Shown: positions 7,399 to 15,694, counted from the stretch's first letter. The stretch: DNA of 64,000 nucleotides from Enterobacteriaceae bacterium UBA2655 (GCA_002359495.1 DENB01000038.1:51962-115961); one strand, 5' to 3'. Notes: generated from the sequence alone by a model not told the origin. Numbers and translations are program-made.

Positions 7399-8651
7399 GC
7401 ATTCCCCTCCGGCAGCGTACCATCAATCAGGCGGGCGCGTGCGACAGCTTCAGGTGACCACGGCACTGACGATACCGATTCAAAGCCATCAGCGCTGCGG
7501 GCAAGCGTGACCACGCTGTAACCGGTTAAATCCTCCACCACCATCAGCAGAAACTCGCCGCGCTGCAGCACGGCCAACGGGTAACGAAATGCCGATGCCA
7601 GACGTCCAAGCCACGACGCACCAGCTTCCCGCAGGCTGACAGCCGTCTGTGCCGGTAAGGTGATCACCGGCGATGGTAACGTCGCGCTGTCGCTGATTGC
7701 CGCCAGCACCAGCGGCGATAATGCACCAGCGCGGCGAAAATCCCTGCCGGGTCGCGGAGGCAGCGAGCGCACCCAGCTATCAAGATCGCGATTCATTGCC
7801 GTGGCCAGCCGGTTATTGCGCAGCGTTTCATACACTGCCTGTGCAGCAAGGCGTGGAGGGGCATCAACGCTTTTCTCCAGGAGGGACTGACCAAGCCCGG
7901 CCAGATACCCACGCCCCGGATTGAGGTTAAAACCTGCATCCGGCACCATCATCCGCCCGGTCTTCGGATCACGAAACGCTGTCACCGGGCGCATCTCCCC
8001 GTCAGTGCCGTAAGGTTGCTGGATTGTGGTCATGTACGCTTCCGAGGATTCAACACCAATCGGATGCGCATCAACCTGAGCCTGCGTGAGCGCCCTGACA
8101 AAGCACCGGCAGTTATAGCCATTCGGCGGAAACAGCACATTCCAGATAGGATCGTCCCAGCGGAATATACGCCCGTGCAGGGCTGCATGCGCAGGCCGGG
8201 TGCGACCGTCCATGATGGCGTTGTACTGCCAGTAAGGGCGCTCTTTCGCATTCGCTACCATCCACTGATAGCGGCCCGCTGCATGCGCCGACTGGATATT
8301 GGTGCGAAAAATGGTATCCAGCCGATACGGCATCAGCTTTTTGCCCTGCAGCACGCCATCGTCATCGGCAACCAGCCCGCGTCCCAGCCAGCCCTTACGC
8401 TGCAACAGCGGCTCCAGTTCATCCTGGAACTGGCGGAAACTCATCCCCTCCGTGAGCGAGCGCGTCAGGCTGTTCTGGATATCTCTGAGGACGTCCAGCT
8501 TAGTGATACCGGCCACCGCAAACTCCACCGCGTGAGTCTCGTCCTGCATATCCTTCCAGCTCATGGTGGGCGTTAACCCTTTTGACTGGAAGTACGCTAT
8601 CGCCCGCGCCGGTGGCAGGGTCATGGCAAAACCTGCATTAATCTCAGGCAT
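7395..8651 (-). CDS. Phage minor head morphogenesis protein (Mu gp30 / SPP1 gp7-like)
   Basis: A 418-residue protein of the phage Mu F-like/SPP1 gp7 family of minor head proteins, which associate with the portal and injected DNA. The conserved core lies near residues 130-200: DTIFRTNIQSAHAAGRYQWM, then MDGRTRPAHAALHGRIF, then FPPNGYNCRCFVRALT with its CRC motif. Start 8651 (MPEINAG) overlaps the portal stop by eight bases. An ATG nine codons upstream is possible but would overlap further. Confidence 0.9.
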   Translation of the reverse strand: MPEINAGFAMTLPPARAIAYFQSKGLTPTMSWKDMQDETHAVEFAVAGITKLDVLRDIQNSLTRSLTEGMSFRQFQDELEPLLQRKGWLGRGLVADDDGVLQGKKLMPYRLDTIFRTNIQSAHAAGRYQWMVANAKERPYWQYNAIMDGRTRPAHAALHGRIFRWDDPIWNVLFPPNGYNCRCFVRALTQAQVDAHPIGVESSEAYMTTIQQPYGTDGEMRPVTAFRDPKTGRMMVPDAGFNLNPGRGYLAGLGQSLLEKSVDAPPRLAAQAVYETLRNNRLATAMNRDLDSWVRSLPPRPGRDFRRAGALSPLVLAAISDSATLPSPVITLPAQTAVSLREAGASWLGRLASAFRYPLAVLQRGEFLLMVVEDLTGYSVVTLARSADGFESVSSVPWSPEAVARARLIDGTLPEGNA

Positions 8652-10203
8652 TCTGCTGCCCCATGAAGTCTGCGACAAAGACCGCCTGACCTACCAGCTC
8701 GCGCAGGGCCATATCGTCCAGCGCTGGATAGCTGGCTGCAAGAAGCTCGTAAACCTCATCCGGGCTTCGTGCGGCTTTTACCTTCGTAATTAGCGGTTTC
8801 AACATTGCTTCAGCAGCGGCAGTGGCCTGAATGGCCAGAAGCTGCGGAGCGGCATCCAGCTGCAGCTGTACGTTGTCAGTTCCACTCTGCGGCAAAGAGA
8901 GGGCAGCAAGGCGGGCCTGCATTACCTGAGACAGTGCGGCGTCACCGGCCTGCTGGCGGGCCAGCGGTTTCAGGATGGTCTGTCCCACCTGAGGCAGCGG
9001 GATACCGCTTTTCTCCGAGACCCAGTCAGCGGTAATGTCAAAGCCCGCCTGCTGAGCAGTGTTCACTACCGTCATCAGACGCTCAAGGTCAACGGACTCG
9101 CGGGCATCAAATTCCAGATACGGTGCCCGCTCCGGGTTAAAACGCCCGTTTATCGCCAACACTGGCCACAGCAGCTGCTGGGTCAGCGTCTCCGCCGACA
9201 TCCATGCATCACCGACGAGGAGATCGTGACGGATTTCGTTATGCACATTTCCGAGCGCATTGGTCGACGATTTGCCGTCAGCCTGGCTGGTCAGCGTCCC
9301 GCCGAGAATGACCTTTGACTGTACCTTCTCGCACCAGCTCACCATATCCAGGAAAGGCGCACTCTGGCCTGCAGACGGAGAGACCAGCGAAATTTCAGCA
9401 TTAGACGGAATGATGCCGCCGCCTTCGCGGGCCAGCATGCGGATACCGCGAAGCAGATTCAGTCGCTCCCTGTCGGTCATGGAGGCATCATACTTACCAA
9501 TACGGAATGGCAGGCCGTAGAGGTTCAGGAACTGCGCCCAGTCGCGGGCAGACAGATTCTTGAACAGGTACGTCCAGACCAGCACGCGGAACAGGCCACT
9601 CTGCGCCACCGGGCCGGATTTGGACTTGTGCTTATGCACGATCCAGCCCATATCCCACAGTTCCTCGCCGCCCACGCCGCCACGGTTCAGGCGGATACTG
9701 TCAAGGTCGTTCTGCGGCATCGTGAAGGCCCGCGCCGGTCGCTTGTGGAACGCTGACGGAAGCCAGAGTGACCCTTTACGGCCCCATTCGATCTCGATGC
9801 ACGAAAAGCCGTGGCCGATGGCATCCAGCATATCCATCAGCATCTCGCGGAAGCCCGGCAAATGGCGCAGCCACCAGTCGCCCTCCGCCGCGACTTTCTT
9901 CTCCGCCTCGGTCGCATCCGGGGGCGGTTTGACGGAAAACGGCAGCGTCAGCAGCGCACGCTTACGCTTTGACAGCTCGGCGAACAGGTGGCCGTCGCGC
10001 TCTTCCATATCGGTAAACAGGTCGCTCTGCGCCTGGATGTCGCCCTGTTCGGCAGCGCTGAACAGGGCATACACCCGCTGAATATCCAGCCCGGTGGACG
10101 GGTGGCTGACGGTATCGCTGTAGAGGAAATCGTCGCCAGCGCTCTGCATGGCCTGTGTGCTATCGCGGGAAAAAAAGCGTTTAAACGCGGTTTTAATGTC
10201 CAT
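8644..10203 (-). CDS. DUF935 family portal protein (Mu gp29-like)
   Basis: A 519-residue protein of the DUF935 family, the portal of Mu-like phages that forms the dodecameric DNA entry ring. Recognisable pieces are QRVYALFSAAEQGDIQAQSD, LLTLPFSVKPPPDATEAEKK, DAIGHGFSCIEIEWG and ARDWAQFLNLYGLPFRIGKYD. Length agrees with Mu gp29 (about 512 aa). The ATG directly abuts the terminase stop. Confidence 0.92.
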   Translation of the reverse strand: MDIKTAFKRFFSRDSTQAMQSAGDDFLYSDTVSHPSTGLDIQRVYALFSAAEQGDIQAQSDLFTDMEERDGHLFAELSKRKRALLTLPFSVKPPPDATEAEKKVAAEGDWWLRHLPGFREMLMDMLDAIGHGFSCIEIEWGRKGSLWLPSAFHKRPARAFTMPQNDLDSIRLNRGGVGGEELWDMGWIVHKHKSKSGPVAQSGLFRVLVWTYLFKNLSARDWAQFLNLYGLPFRIGKYDASMTDRERLNLLRGIRMLAREGGGIIPSNAEISLVSPSAGQSAPFLDMVSWCEKVQSKVILGGTLTSQADGKSSTNALGNVHNEIRHDLLVGDAWMSAETLTQQLLWPVLAINGRFNPERAPYLEFDARESVDLERLMTVVNTAQQAGFDITADWVSEKSGIPLPQVGQTILKPLARQQAGDAALSQVMQARLAALSLPQSGTDNVQLQLDAAPQLLAIQATAAAEAMLKPLITKVKAARSPDEVYELLAASYPALDDMALRELVGQAVFVADFMGQQNA

Positions 10204-11892
10204 TTACCATCCTCCAGACCCGAACCCGTCAGAGCCATAATCGTCGTCATCGTCATGCCTGCGGCGCGAGGGAGTATCTGACTCCACCGCCTCCAGCTGG
10301 CTGACGGGAATAAATTCAAAGTTACCCACGCTGGTCGACGCGATGGCAAACAGCATATGCAGCGCATCCGGGCCGTCATCGTGGTCAGCCATCGGGAAAT
10401 GCATCAGCTGTTCACGCAACGTGGCGAGTGCACGGGCGATCAGAATGTGCTCGCTCTCCATAAAGGGCTGCAGGGATTCAATACGTCCGGCCTTGTCGGT
10501 GGAAGGGATTACCGAGCGGGCCGGAACGGGGACGCCCGCCTTCAGGGATTCTTCTATCAGCGTCTCGCGCAGGAAGTCTTGGAACTGCACCGACTCAAAC
10601 GCCCACGCTACGCAGCCAAACTCACGCTGCAGCTGGATAACATCGGTGATAATCTTTTTAGGGCGGCGCACGCGAATATCGGCACGGACGACCTTCAGCA
10701 CTTTTTTGATGCGGTGCCATCCGCCAATCAGCAACGCGCTGGGGTCGTTGCCCCGGCTGTTGTGCTTGCCGAGCGATGGGTCGCAGGCACCAAAGTAAAT
10801 CAGGTCAGGCTCCAGCTCCCGCCATTCATGGATACAGCCGTGGAAGATGGCATGCTCGCCGCTGACTGGGTCATTCTGGTATTCCGCGTCGAAAGCGCGG
10901 GTGCCTACGCGCACGCGGATCAACATCAGCGCCAGCAGTGGGCGAGCGGCCCAGGAAACGCGGGAGCCTTTCAGCAGCGCTTTTTCATGGCGGTTATAGA
11001 ACGCCTTCGCAGCATTTTTACCCTTACCGCGCAGTACCGCTTCCCACTCATCCCACAGCGCCAGATTCTCTGACCACGCGAGGATTGCCTGGAAACGCTT
11101 CGCGTTCCACAGCGGGTTTTTCATGGTGCGGGCCAGCACGGAATCGTAGTGCAGGATTGACCCGACGTAGATAACATCGAGCTTGACCCCGGCCCCGCCC
11201 AGCGGCAGCACAGTGCTGTTCAGCCACTTCTCCAGCTTGTCACGCTGCTTTGGCGTCACCACGTTTTCGTCGTTCTCAAGGTCATCGAGATGAACGAGAT
11301 CCGGACGATACGCGCCATGCTTACGGCCACGCAGACTCTGCCCCTGGCCAGCGGATTCAATTTTGATACCCGACGCAGTCAAAATGCAGCCGATACGCCA
11401 TACGCGCCCCTGTCCACAGGCTTCCGGGAAGTCCAGCGCCAGACCGGCGTTATAGAGCAGCTCAGCTTTGATAACCTCCAGTGACTCCGCTGACTGAGCA
11501 GACGTGTCAAAGGCGATAATGATGAATTTCTTCAGCTCAAGAACGACGCACCACAGGTCGAACAGCTGCTGACCGAGGGTGGTTTTTGCTTCACCACGCG
11601 GGGCGGCAATAACGTCATTCTCACTCTCAGGGCTGGTGACAATCTGCGGCAGGCGCTCATACAGATACTCGTGCAGCGCACTGGTTTCCGGGTGATGGAG
11701 GTGATGCTTAAAGTAGGTGTTTACGAAGAAGCGAAACCCTGTCACCGGATCGCTGACCTGTAACCGGCGAGCCTGTATCGCCTCCGGGCTGCTGTCCAGA
11801 CCACAGCTTGCGCTCTCAATACGGTCGCGCAGCTCCCCCTGAATGCGGGCAATCTTCTCGCGAAAGGCTTTAAGCGATGATTTGGACGACAC
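10204..11892 (-). CDS. Terminase large subunit (Mu gp28-like)
   Basis: A 562-residue packaging ATPase/nuclease. The Walker A-like APRGEAKTT is at residues 97-105 and the Walker B-like LVHLDDLEND at about 199-208. The C-terminal nuclease half contains YFGACDPSLGKHNSRGND and the acidic HDDGPDALHMLF segment. It would translocate DNA into the prohead, with cutting outside the phage ends as in Mu headful packaging. Residues after 540 form an Asp-rich tail (RRRHDDDDDYGSDG). Confidence 0.93.
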   Translation of the reverse strand: MSSKSSLKAFREKIARIQGELRDRIESASCGLDSSPEAIQARRLQVSDPVTGFRFFVNTYFKHHLHHPETSALHEYLYERLPQIVTSPESENDVIAAPRGEAKTTLGQQLFDLWCVVLELKKFIIIAFDTSAQSAESLEVIKAELLYNAGLALDFPEACGQGRVWRIGCILTASGIKIESAGQGQSLRGRKHGAYRPDLVHLDDLENDENVVTPKQRDKLEKWLNSTVLPLGGAGVKLDVIYVGSILHYDSVLARTMKNPLWNAKRFQAILAWSENLALWDEWEAVLRGKGKNAAKAFYNRHEKALLKGSRVSWAARPLLALMLIRVRVGTRAFDAEYQNDPVSGEHAIFHGCIHEWRELEPDLIYFGACDPSLGKHNSRGNDPSALLIGGWHRIKKVLKVVRADIRVRRPKKIITDVIQLQREFGCVAWAFESVQFQDFLRETLIEESLKAGVPVPARSVIPSTDKAGRIESLQPFMESEHILIARALATLREQLMHFPMADHDDGPDALHMLFAIASTSVGNFEFIPVSQLEAVESDTPSRRRHDDDDDYGSDGFGSGGW

Positions 11893-11902
11893 TTATCTGC
11901 CC

Positions 11903-12133
11903 TCAGTCCTGGCTGCGGTTCGCCAGCGCCGCCTCAATCTGCTCCAGCAACGCGGATTTTGCGTGCCACACCGATTTTCCATAAAGACCATCGGCCTGGT
12001 GAATCTCGCCATCTTCAGTCTGTACCATCAGATAATCGCTTTGCACGTATACGCGAACGATGGTATCGGCCCGCACAGTATTGCGATCGTTCAGAGTAAT
12101 AAACTGCTTAACGGGTTTGGTAACTTCAGCCAT
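11903..12133 (-). CDS. Hypothetical phage protein between terminase subunits
   Basis: A 76-residue protein starting MAEVTKPVKQFITLNDRNTV. It is predicted to be a small mostly-beta domain followed by a helix, with no motif I recognise. The start overlaps the preceding DUF1804 stop by eight bases and it lies 10 nt before the large terminase, so it is clearly part of the same transcript. Confidence 0.72.
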   Translation of the reverse strand: MAEVTKPVKQFITLNDRNTVRADTIVRVYVQSDYLMVQTEDGEIHQADGLYGKSVWHAKSALLEQIEAALANRSQD

Positions 12134-12647
12134 ATTTCTTCTCCACTAACTGCTGAAACTCAGGTAATACGTCCAGAAAGCCCGCCATCAGCGCCGGGTG
12201 CTTATCGCTGAGAAAGGCGGCTAAATCCTCCACCACACCCGCCGCGACGATCAGACGGTCGGTCTCCGGCAAAATGCTTTTACTGGCGGCTATCATCTTG
12301 TTAAAGCCGTCCTGCAGCTTTGCCAGCAGGCTGGCGTAATCATCGGCTGGCAGTGCCGCCTGACCGTCTGCACCTTCACGGGCCTTGCGCAGCTGTTCCA
12401 TCGCATGCTTATGGTGCTCAAGGAACTCCAGCAGCAGGTCACGGGTGATATCCTCCGGCACGCCGGACGACAGGCGACGGGCCGCACGCTGTTTGTCCCA
12501 GTCGTCGCCGTTCTCCCGCGACTCACGCCGCCAGCGGATAACCGACGCCACGCTGACCCCGTGCATCGGCCCCAGCACTTCGGGGGCGATCCCCTGTGCA
12601 ATGTAATCGCGCCTGACGACATCCCTTACCGCTTTCGGGTGCGCCAT
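12126..12647 (-). CDS. DUF1804 family protein, putative small terminase subunit (Mu gp27-like)
   Basis: A 173-residue protein starting MAHPKAVRDVVRRDYIAQGI. An N-terminal helix-turn-helix (about residues 8-45, with LGPMHGVSVASVIRWRRE) precedes a long helical region, the plan of small terminases that recognise DNA for packaging. DUF1804 proteins occupy this place directly upstream of the large terminase in Mu-like phages. The ATG shares a base with the preceding stop. Confidence 0.86.
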   Translation of the reverse strand: MAHPKAVRDVVRRDYIAQGIAPEVLGPMHGVSVASVIRWRRESRENGDDWDKQRAARRLSSGVPEDITRDLLLEFLEHHKHAMEQLRKAREGADGQAALPADDYASLLAKLQDGFNKMIAASKSILPETDRLIVAAGVVEDLAAFLSDKHPALMAGFLDVLPEFQQLVEKKYG

Positions 12648-12913
12648 TAGCGGCCCCCCGTGGCATCGGTGCGGCGGTCTATTCGATCGTTCATGCGCTC
12701 AATCGACTGCTTAATTTCCGAGAGCATGGTCATAATCTGCTCCTGATCGCGGAGTGCATCTGATTTGAGCTGAAACACCGTGTACATCTGCCGGTTCTCT
12801 TCCCACAGGCGGTTAATTGTGGAGTGCAGATTCTTTATCCAGAAAGTAAAGCCGAACGAAAAAACGCCCAGTAACGCGGTTTGCCAAAATTCCACAATGT
12901 GTCCTGCGTCCAT
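12647..12913 (-). CDS. DUF2730-like phage membrane/coiled-coil protein
   Basis: An 88-residue protein with one N-terminal membrane segment (TALLGVFSFGFTFWIKNL, residues 12-29). It is followed by a long charged helix likely to form a coiled coil (DQEQIMTMLSEIKQSIERMN). This matches small DUF2730-type proteins found between spanins and terminase in Mu-like phages. It sits one base from the o-spanin stop. Function unknown. Confidence 0.75.
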   Translation of the reverse strand: MDAGHIVEFWQTALLGVFSFGFTFWIKNLHSTINRLWEENRQMYTVFQLKSDALRDQEQIMTMLSEIKQSIERMNDRIDRRTDATGGR

Positions 12914-13228
12914 TTATTGGTCCTCCTTGCCTGGCCAGAAAAACGCCTCAAGAGCCTTGAGTTTTGCGGCGTTCGTCTGGCACCAGGCTCCGTAATCTGC
13001 TGCATGTCGCAACAGTGCATCCGGGGGTAGCCCCGATGAGCCACCGGCATACGCTGACGGTGCAGGTGGCATCGGGGCCACCGTGACCATCGCCCGTGGG
13101 GGCTTACTGTCCTGAACTATCACCGGCGCGGGCGTTACCACCACCGGCGTATCCGAGGGCTTTGGTGTAGAGCTGCAGGCTGTGAGGCCCAAGCCCGTTA
13201 TAGCCACAGCCAGAAGTCTGATTGTCAT
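12914..13228 (-). CDS. Rz1-like o-spanin lipoprotein
   Basis: A 104-residue lipoprotein. The signal peptide ends in the lipobox LTAC (Cys18) followed by a Pro-rich stretch (SSTPKPSDTPVVVTPAPV). It overlaps the 3' 125 nt of the i-spanin gene in another frame, the standard Rz/Rz1 arrangement. The mature protein would sit in the outer membrane and bind the inner-membrane spanin to fuse membranes at lysis. Confidence 0.82.
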   Translation of the reverse strand: MTIRLLAVAITGLGLTACSSTPKPSDTPVVVTPAPVIVQDSKPPRAMVTVAPMPPAPSAYAGGSSGLPPDALLRHAADYGAWCQTNAAKLKALEAFFWPGKEDQ

Positions 13229-13574
13229 CGCTGACCGCCTTATTGATACCCAGCTGCAGCAGGCGGTTCGTCTGCGTCAGCTCAAATTCTTTATCAGCCA
13301 GCTGCAGGGCGAGCCGGTCAGCCCGCTCACGCTGCTGGCGCTCGTCATCCCTTGCCTGCAGCAGTGCCTGCTGCCCGGACTGAGCCAGCTGCTGGCGTTC
13401 ATCCGCACGGTTTTTTTTCTCATTGGCCAGCGCGGTATCGCCGTCCGCCTTAGCGTCTTTATGCCCGGAGTCATAGCCAGCGCTGTGCAGCCACCATCCG
13501 GCTCCGGCCAGCGCCGCGCAAAGCACGGCGCCGGGTAAAAGGCGGGTTAAAAGCCATTTAGCTGCGCTATTCAT
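13104..13574 (-). CDS. Rz-like i-spanin
   Basis: A 156-residue inner-membrane protein (start MNSAAKWLLTRLLPG). One N-terminal transmembrane anchor (LLPGAVLCAALAGAGWWL) is followed by a long periplasmic coiled coil rich in Gln/Glu/Arg (about residues 50-115). The start at 13574 overlaps the holin candidate stop by eight bases. An upstream in-frame ATG adds eight residues. It pairs with the embedded Rz1-like lipoprotein. Confidence 0.82.
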   Translation of the reverse strand: MNSAAKWLLTRLLPGAVLCAALAGAGWWLHSAGYDSGHKDAKADGDTALANEKKNRADERQQLAQSGQQALLQARDDERQQRERADRLALQLADKEFELTQTNRLLQLGINKAVSDDNQTSGCGYNGLGPHSLQLYTKALGYAGGGNARAGDSSGQ

Positions 13575-13815
13575 CCTTGCCTCCCGCAGGTCGGGCAACA
13601 GGCACCTTCAGCTTCTGGTGAACCTGCACGCCTGCATGTGTTACCCAGGCACCGAGATACAGGCCCAGCGCAGCATCAGGTTGCCTGTCCATCACCACGC
13701 AGATAAGCAGCGCCAGCGAGCTGACAACCAGCGCGACCATCGTGGCGGCGTCGGTAGTGGACAAGCGCCCCTGCGGGTTGGTGACAAGTTCGCCAAGGCG
13801 GTTAAGGAGTGCCAT
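13567..13815 (-). CDS. DUF2644-like membrane protein, putative holin
   Basis: An 82-residue protein beginning MALLNRLGELVTNPQGRLS, with two hydrophobic segments (ATMVALVVSSLALLICVVM and LGLYLGAWVTHAGVQV). It matches the small DUF2644 type seen next to endolysins in Mu-like phages. The start was set at 13815 because GGGGGA lies eight bases upstream; an ATG at 13836 overlapping the endolysin stop is an alternative. The place between endolysin and spanins suggests it is the holin or antiholin. Confidence 0.72.
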   Translation of the reverse strand: MALLNRLGELVTNPQGRLSTTDAATMVALVVSSLALLICVVMDRQPDAALGLYLGAWVTHAGVQVHQKLKVPVARPAGGKDE

Positions 13816-13835
13816 CAGTACGATCCCCCGGAACA

Positions 13836-14234
13836 TCACGCGGCTGTTGCCGGATATTGCGCAAAGGGAAGCTGAAAGTGCGGGCCATCCTTCAGCGTTT
13901 TCCAGTCGCCACCCCACACAACGGGGATGGAAAGCTCAACTGAAGCCTGTTTGAACGCCTGCGCAATCTGCTGATAAAGCGGCATATCCCACGAAATATC
14001 ACTACCGACATACACCACCACGTCGACCGCATGCCCGGTAAGGTGGCGGCTGTTCATGGTCTGGCTGCTGCCCTGAGCGACCATCTGTTTCTGGCGTTCC
14101 TGAGAGCGGAGGCCTTCGGTAATACCAAAATCAACAGGAGACAGTTCCAGCGCACGGCGGGTCACTTTCACCAGGTCAGGGTGAACACCCTGCAGGCGGG
14201 ACTCGCTGCGCTGACTGAAGCGGAAAGACGACAT
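13836..14234 (-). CDS. M15 family endolysin (L-alanyl-D-glutamate-type peptidase)
   Basis: A 132-residue peptidoglycan peptidase of the VanY/M15 type. The zinc site is visible: SRHLTGHAVDV supplies His64 and Asp71, and DGPHFQL supplies His119. The segment VDFGITEGLRSQERQKQMV is typical of phage M15 endolysins. It would cut the peptide stem of peptidoglycan once released by the holin. No signal peptide is present. The only usable ribosome site (GAGGG) lies in the 3' arm of the terminator-like hairpin immediately upstream. Confidence 0.93.
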   Translation of the reverse strand: MSSFRFSQRSESRLQGVHPDLVKVTRRALELSPVDFGITEGLRSQERQKQMVAQGSSQTMNSRHLTGHAVDVVVYVGSDISWDMPLYQQIAQAFKQASVELSIPVVWGGDWKTLKDGPHFQLPFAQYPATAA

Positions 14235-14264
14235 AAAAAAACCCTCACAAAGTTTGTGAGGGTT
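14235..14264 (-). terminator. Terminator-like hairpin directly before the endolysin start
   Basis: On the minus strand a perfect 12-bp inverted repeat (14240-14251 with 14253-14264; arm sequence AACCCTCACAAA) is followed by seven T residues ending at the endolysin ATG. The 3' arm contains GAGGG, the only Shine-Dalgarno-like site for the endolysin. The structure could end the middle transcript, and in the late transcript it could also limit endolysin translation. Confidence 0.7.
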
Positions 14265-14282
14265 ATTGTGATGGGTGGCGTA

Positions 14283-14313
14283 ACTCAGGGCATGATACGG
14301 GGGTGAAGCGGTA
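14283..14313 (-). promoter_or_regulatory. Candidate activator-dependent late promoter (Plys-like)
   Basis: TACCGCTTCACCCCCGTA (14296-14313, minus strand) matches the motif upstream of the protease gene in 17 of 18 positions. Both have CTGTTCT a short way upstream and an A/T-rich hexamer 25 bases downstream (here CACAAT at about 14265-14270). The activator gene ends immediately upstream and the lysis genes follow, as with the C protein and Plys in Mu. Confidence 0.55.
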
Positions 14314-14318
14314 TGCCA

Positions 14319-14768
14319 TCAGAACAGCGCCCCCTGTGCCGGGGGAGAGGTTGCCTGTCGGCGGCTTGCCACAATGGCCCAAGCGCGGGTGTTACCGATG
14401 CCGTATTTGGGGCCGAGTACCGTGAGCGCCATGCGCAATGATTCGCCAGCGGCCAGCATGCTGTCAACCTCGGCGATAAAACAGCGGTTACGCCACTCGC
14501 GCAGCGCGTCAGCGCAACGTGGGATGACCAGTGAACTGTCACCGCCGAAACGCTTAACGAGCTGGCGGGTATTCTCATCGCCGATAACGTCCCGCAACAT
14601 GGCCAGACGGCGTTCACCGGTGCCGCGCAGACCACGTCCAATCGGGAAACAGGCACCGCCAAAATGCTCAATCAGCCGCTGCGTGGCAGGAAAACCTATC
14701 ACATCGGCTATCTGACGGGCGGTATCCGGCAGCAGCGCTTCGAGGGATTCAAGATCAAACTCGCGCAT
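14319..14768 (-). CDS. Mor/C family late or middle transcription activator
   Basis: A 149-residue protein of the Mor transcription activator family (Mu Mor and C). An N-terminal dimerisation region (MREFDLESLEALLPDTARQI) is followed by the family hallmark GERRLAMLRDVIGDENTRQLVKRFGG and a C-terminal helix-turn-helix (about residues 108-137, ESLRMALTVLGPKYGIGNTR). It should activate sigma-70 promoters lacking a -35 box. The start was taken as the ATG two bases after GemA's stop. It is the only Mor/C-type gene in the window and lies next to the lysis genes, so it may act as the C equivalent. Confidence 0.88.
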   Translation of the reverse strand: MREFDLESLEALLPDTARQIADVIGFPATQRLIEHFGGACFPIGRGLRGTGERRLAMLRDVIGDENTRQLVKRFGGDSSLVIPRCADALREWRNRCFIAEVDSMLAAGESLRMALTVLGPKYGIGNTRAWAIVASRRQATSPPAQGALF

Positions 14769-14769
14769 A

Positions 14770-15168
14770 TTACAGCCTCCCGTGACGCTTCGCGTCAACA
14801 ATCAGCATCTGCATGACCCTGCGCACCTGATCGTCACTGAGCCACTCTACCGGCTTTTTCTCGCCAAGCATCCGCTCAATGACGCCATCAAGATAACCCC
14901 AGGGGCGCCCGGCCTCGGCTAGCAGTGCCTCAATCTTCGACAGCATCCCCTTACGGCCTGCCGCCACGCGCGGACGGCGGCCCCAGGATGCAGAAGGGGT
15001 AAAACCGACAGTACGCATGTAGGTCACCACTTTTTCCAGCTCAGTCTCACTGCACTCACTGGCCGAGCGGTGCCCGGTCAGCCGGGCCAGCACATCGCGA
15101 TAGGTCTCATCGTCCCAGCCCAGGCGAGATTTGCCGGTATGGACGATGCGGATAAGGTTGCGCTTCAT
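14770..15168 (-). CDS. gemA: GemA-like regulatory protein (Mu gp16)
   Basis: A 132-residue protein of the GemA family (DUF1018): MKRNLIRIVHTGKSRLGWDDE, the LARLTGHRSASECSETELEKVV segment and the C-terminal RVMQMLIVDAKRHGRL are characteristic. In Mu, GemA is encoded just before Mor and affects host gene expression and DNA supercoiling. The same neighbourhood is seen here. Confidence 0.88.
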   Translation of the reverse strand: MKRNLIRIVHTGKSRLGWDDETYRDVLARLTGHRSASECSETELEKVVTYMRTVGFTPSASWGRRPRVAAGRKGMLSKIEALLAEAGRPWGYLDGVIERMLGEKKPVEWLSDDQVRRVMQMLIVDAKRHGRL

Positions 15169-15205
15169 GAGATTATTTCCTGGAGGTTTTCACAGAGACG
15201 GGTGG

Positions 15206-15481
15206 CTAAAGCAACTCAAACGTTTTGTACTCCAGCGGGCATTCTTCACACAGAGCCGCCGCCTGATTAGCAGCCTGCAGAGCCGCACGCATCTCTGTAT
15301 CAGCACGCCGAATTTTTTCCAGCAAGTTAGTGAATTCAACAGAATAAACAGGCTCTGACAGGCAAGTGCGCAGCGCATCCGCCTTATCTGACAGGACGGT
15401 GAGATATAATCGCCTGACTGAGGCATCCTGCGCCTGCCTTTTGAAAGCTGTATATTCACCAAGTTTTGAGTAATTAATCAT
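15206..15481 (-). CDS. Hypothetical phage protein upstream of gemA
   Basis: A 91-residue acidic, helical protein (MINYSKLGEYTAFKRQAQDA, LLEKIRRADTEMRAALQAAN). A GGAG site precedes the ATG. It follows a strong terminator at 15505-15533, so either a separate promoter or read-through must supply its transcript. I do not recognise the family. Confidence 0.7.
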   Translation of the reverse strand: MINYSKLGEYTAFKRQAQDASVRRLYLTVLSDKADALRTCLSEPVYSVEFTNLLEKIRRADTEMRAALQAANQAAALCEECPLEYKTFELL

Positions 15482-15504
15482 AGAAAATTCTCCGGGGCTA
15501 TAAA

Positions 15505-15533
15505 CGAAAAAAGCCCCTCAATGAGGGGCTTTT
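15505..15533 (-). terminator. Rho-independent terminator inside the early region
   Basis: A 12-bp inverted repeat (15509-15520 with 15522-15533; core GCCCCTCA) is followed on the minus strand by a run of T. It separates the early genes from the hypothetical-gemA-activator group and probably limits early transcription. Confidence 0.78.
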
Positions 15534-15604
15534 CAGGGCTGATTCAAATTGTCACACCAGTACTGCAGGTGGACATTGGATCACAGCCGGAGAGGATTGT
15601 CAAT

Positions 15605-15694
15605 TCAGCGATGGCGGCGAATATGTTCGCGCAGCTCCCATGTGATCCATAAAACAATCACAATAAAGGCGCATGCAGAGAATATAGCTTTCAT
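15605..15694 (-). CDS. 29-residue membrane microprotein
   Basis: A short frame beginning MKAIFSACAFIVIVLWITW, one transmembrane helix followed by a basic tail (ELREHIRRHR). Its ATG overlaps the stop of the preceding 90-residue membrane protein as ATGA, which suggests coupled translation. No independent ribosome site is strong. It is too small for family assignment. Confidence 0.45.
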   Translation of the reverse strand: MKAIFSACAFIVIVLWITWELREHIRRHR

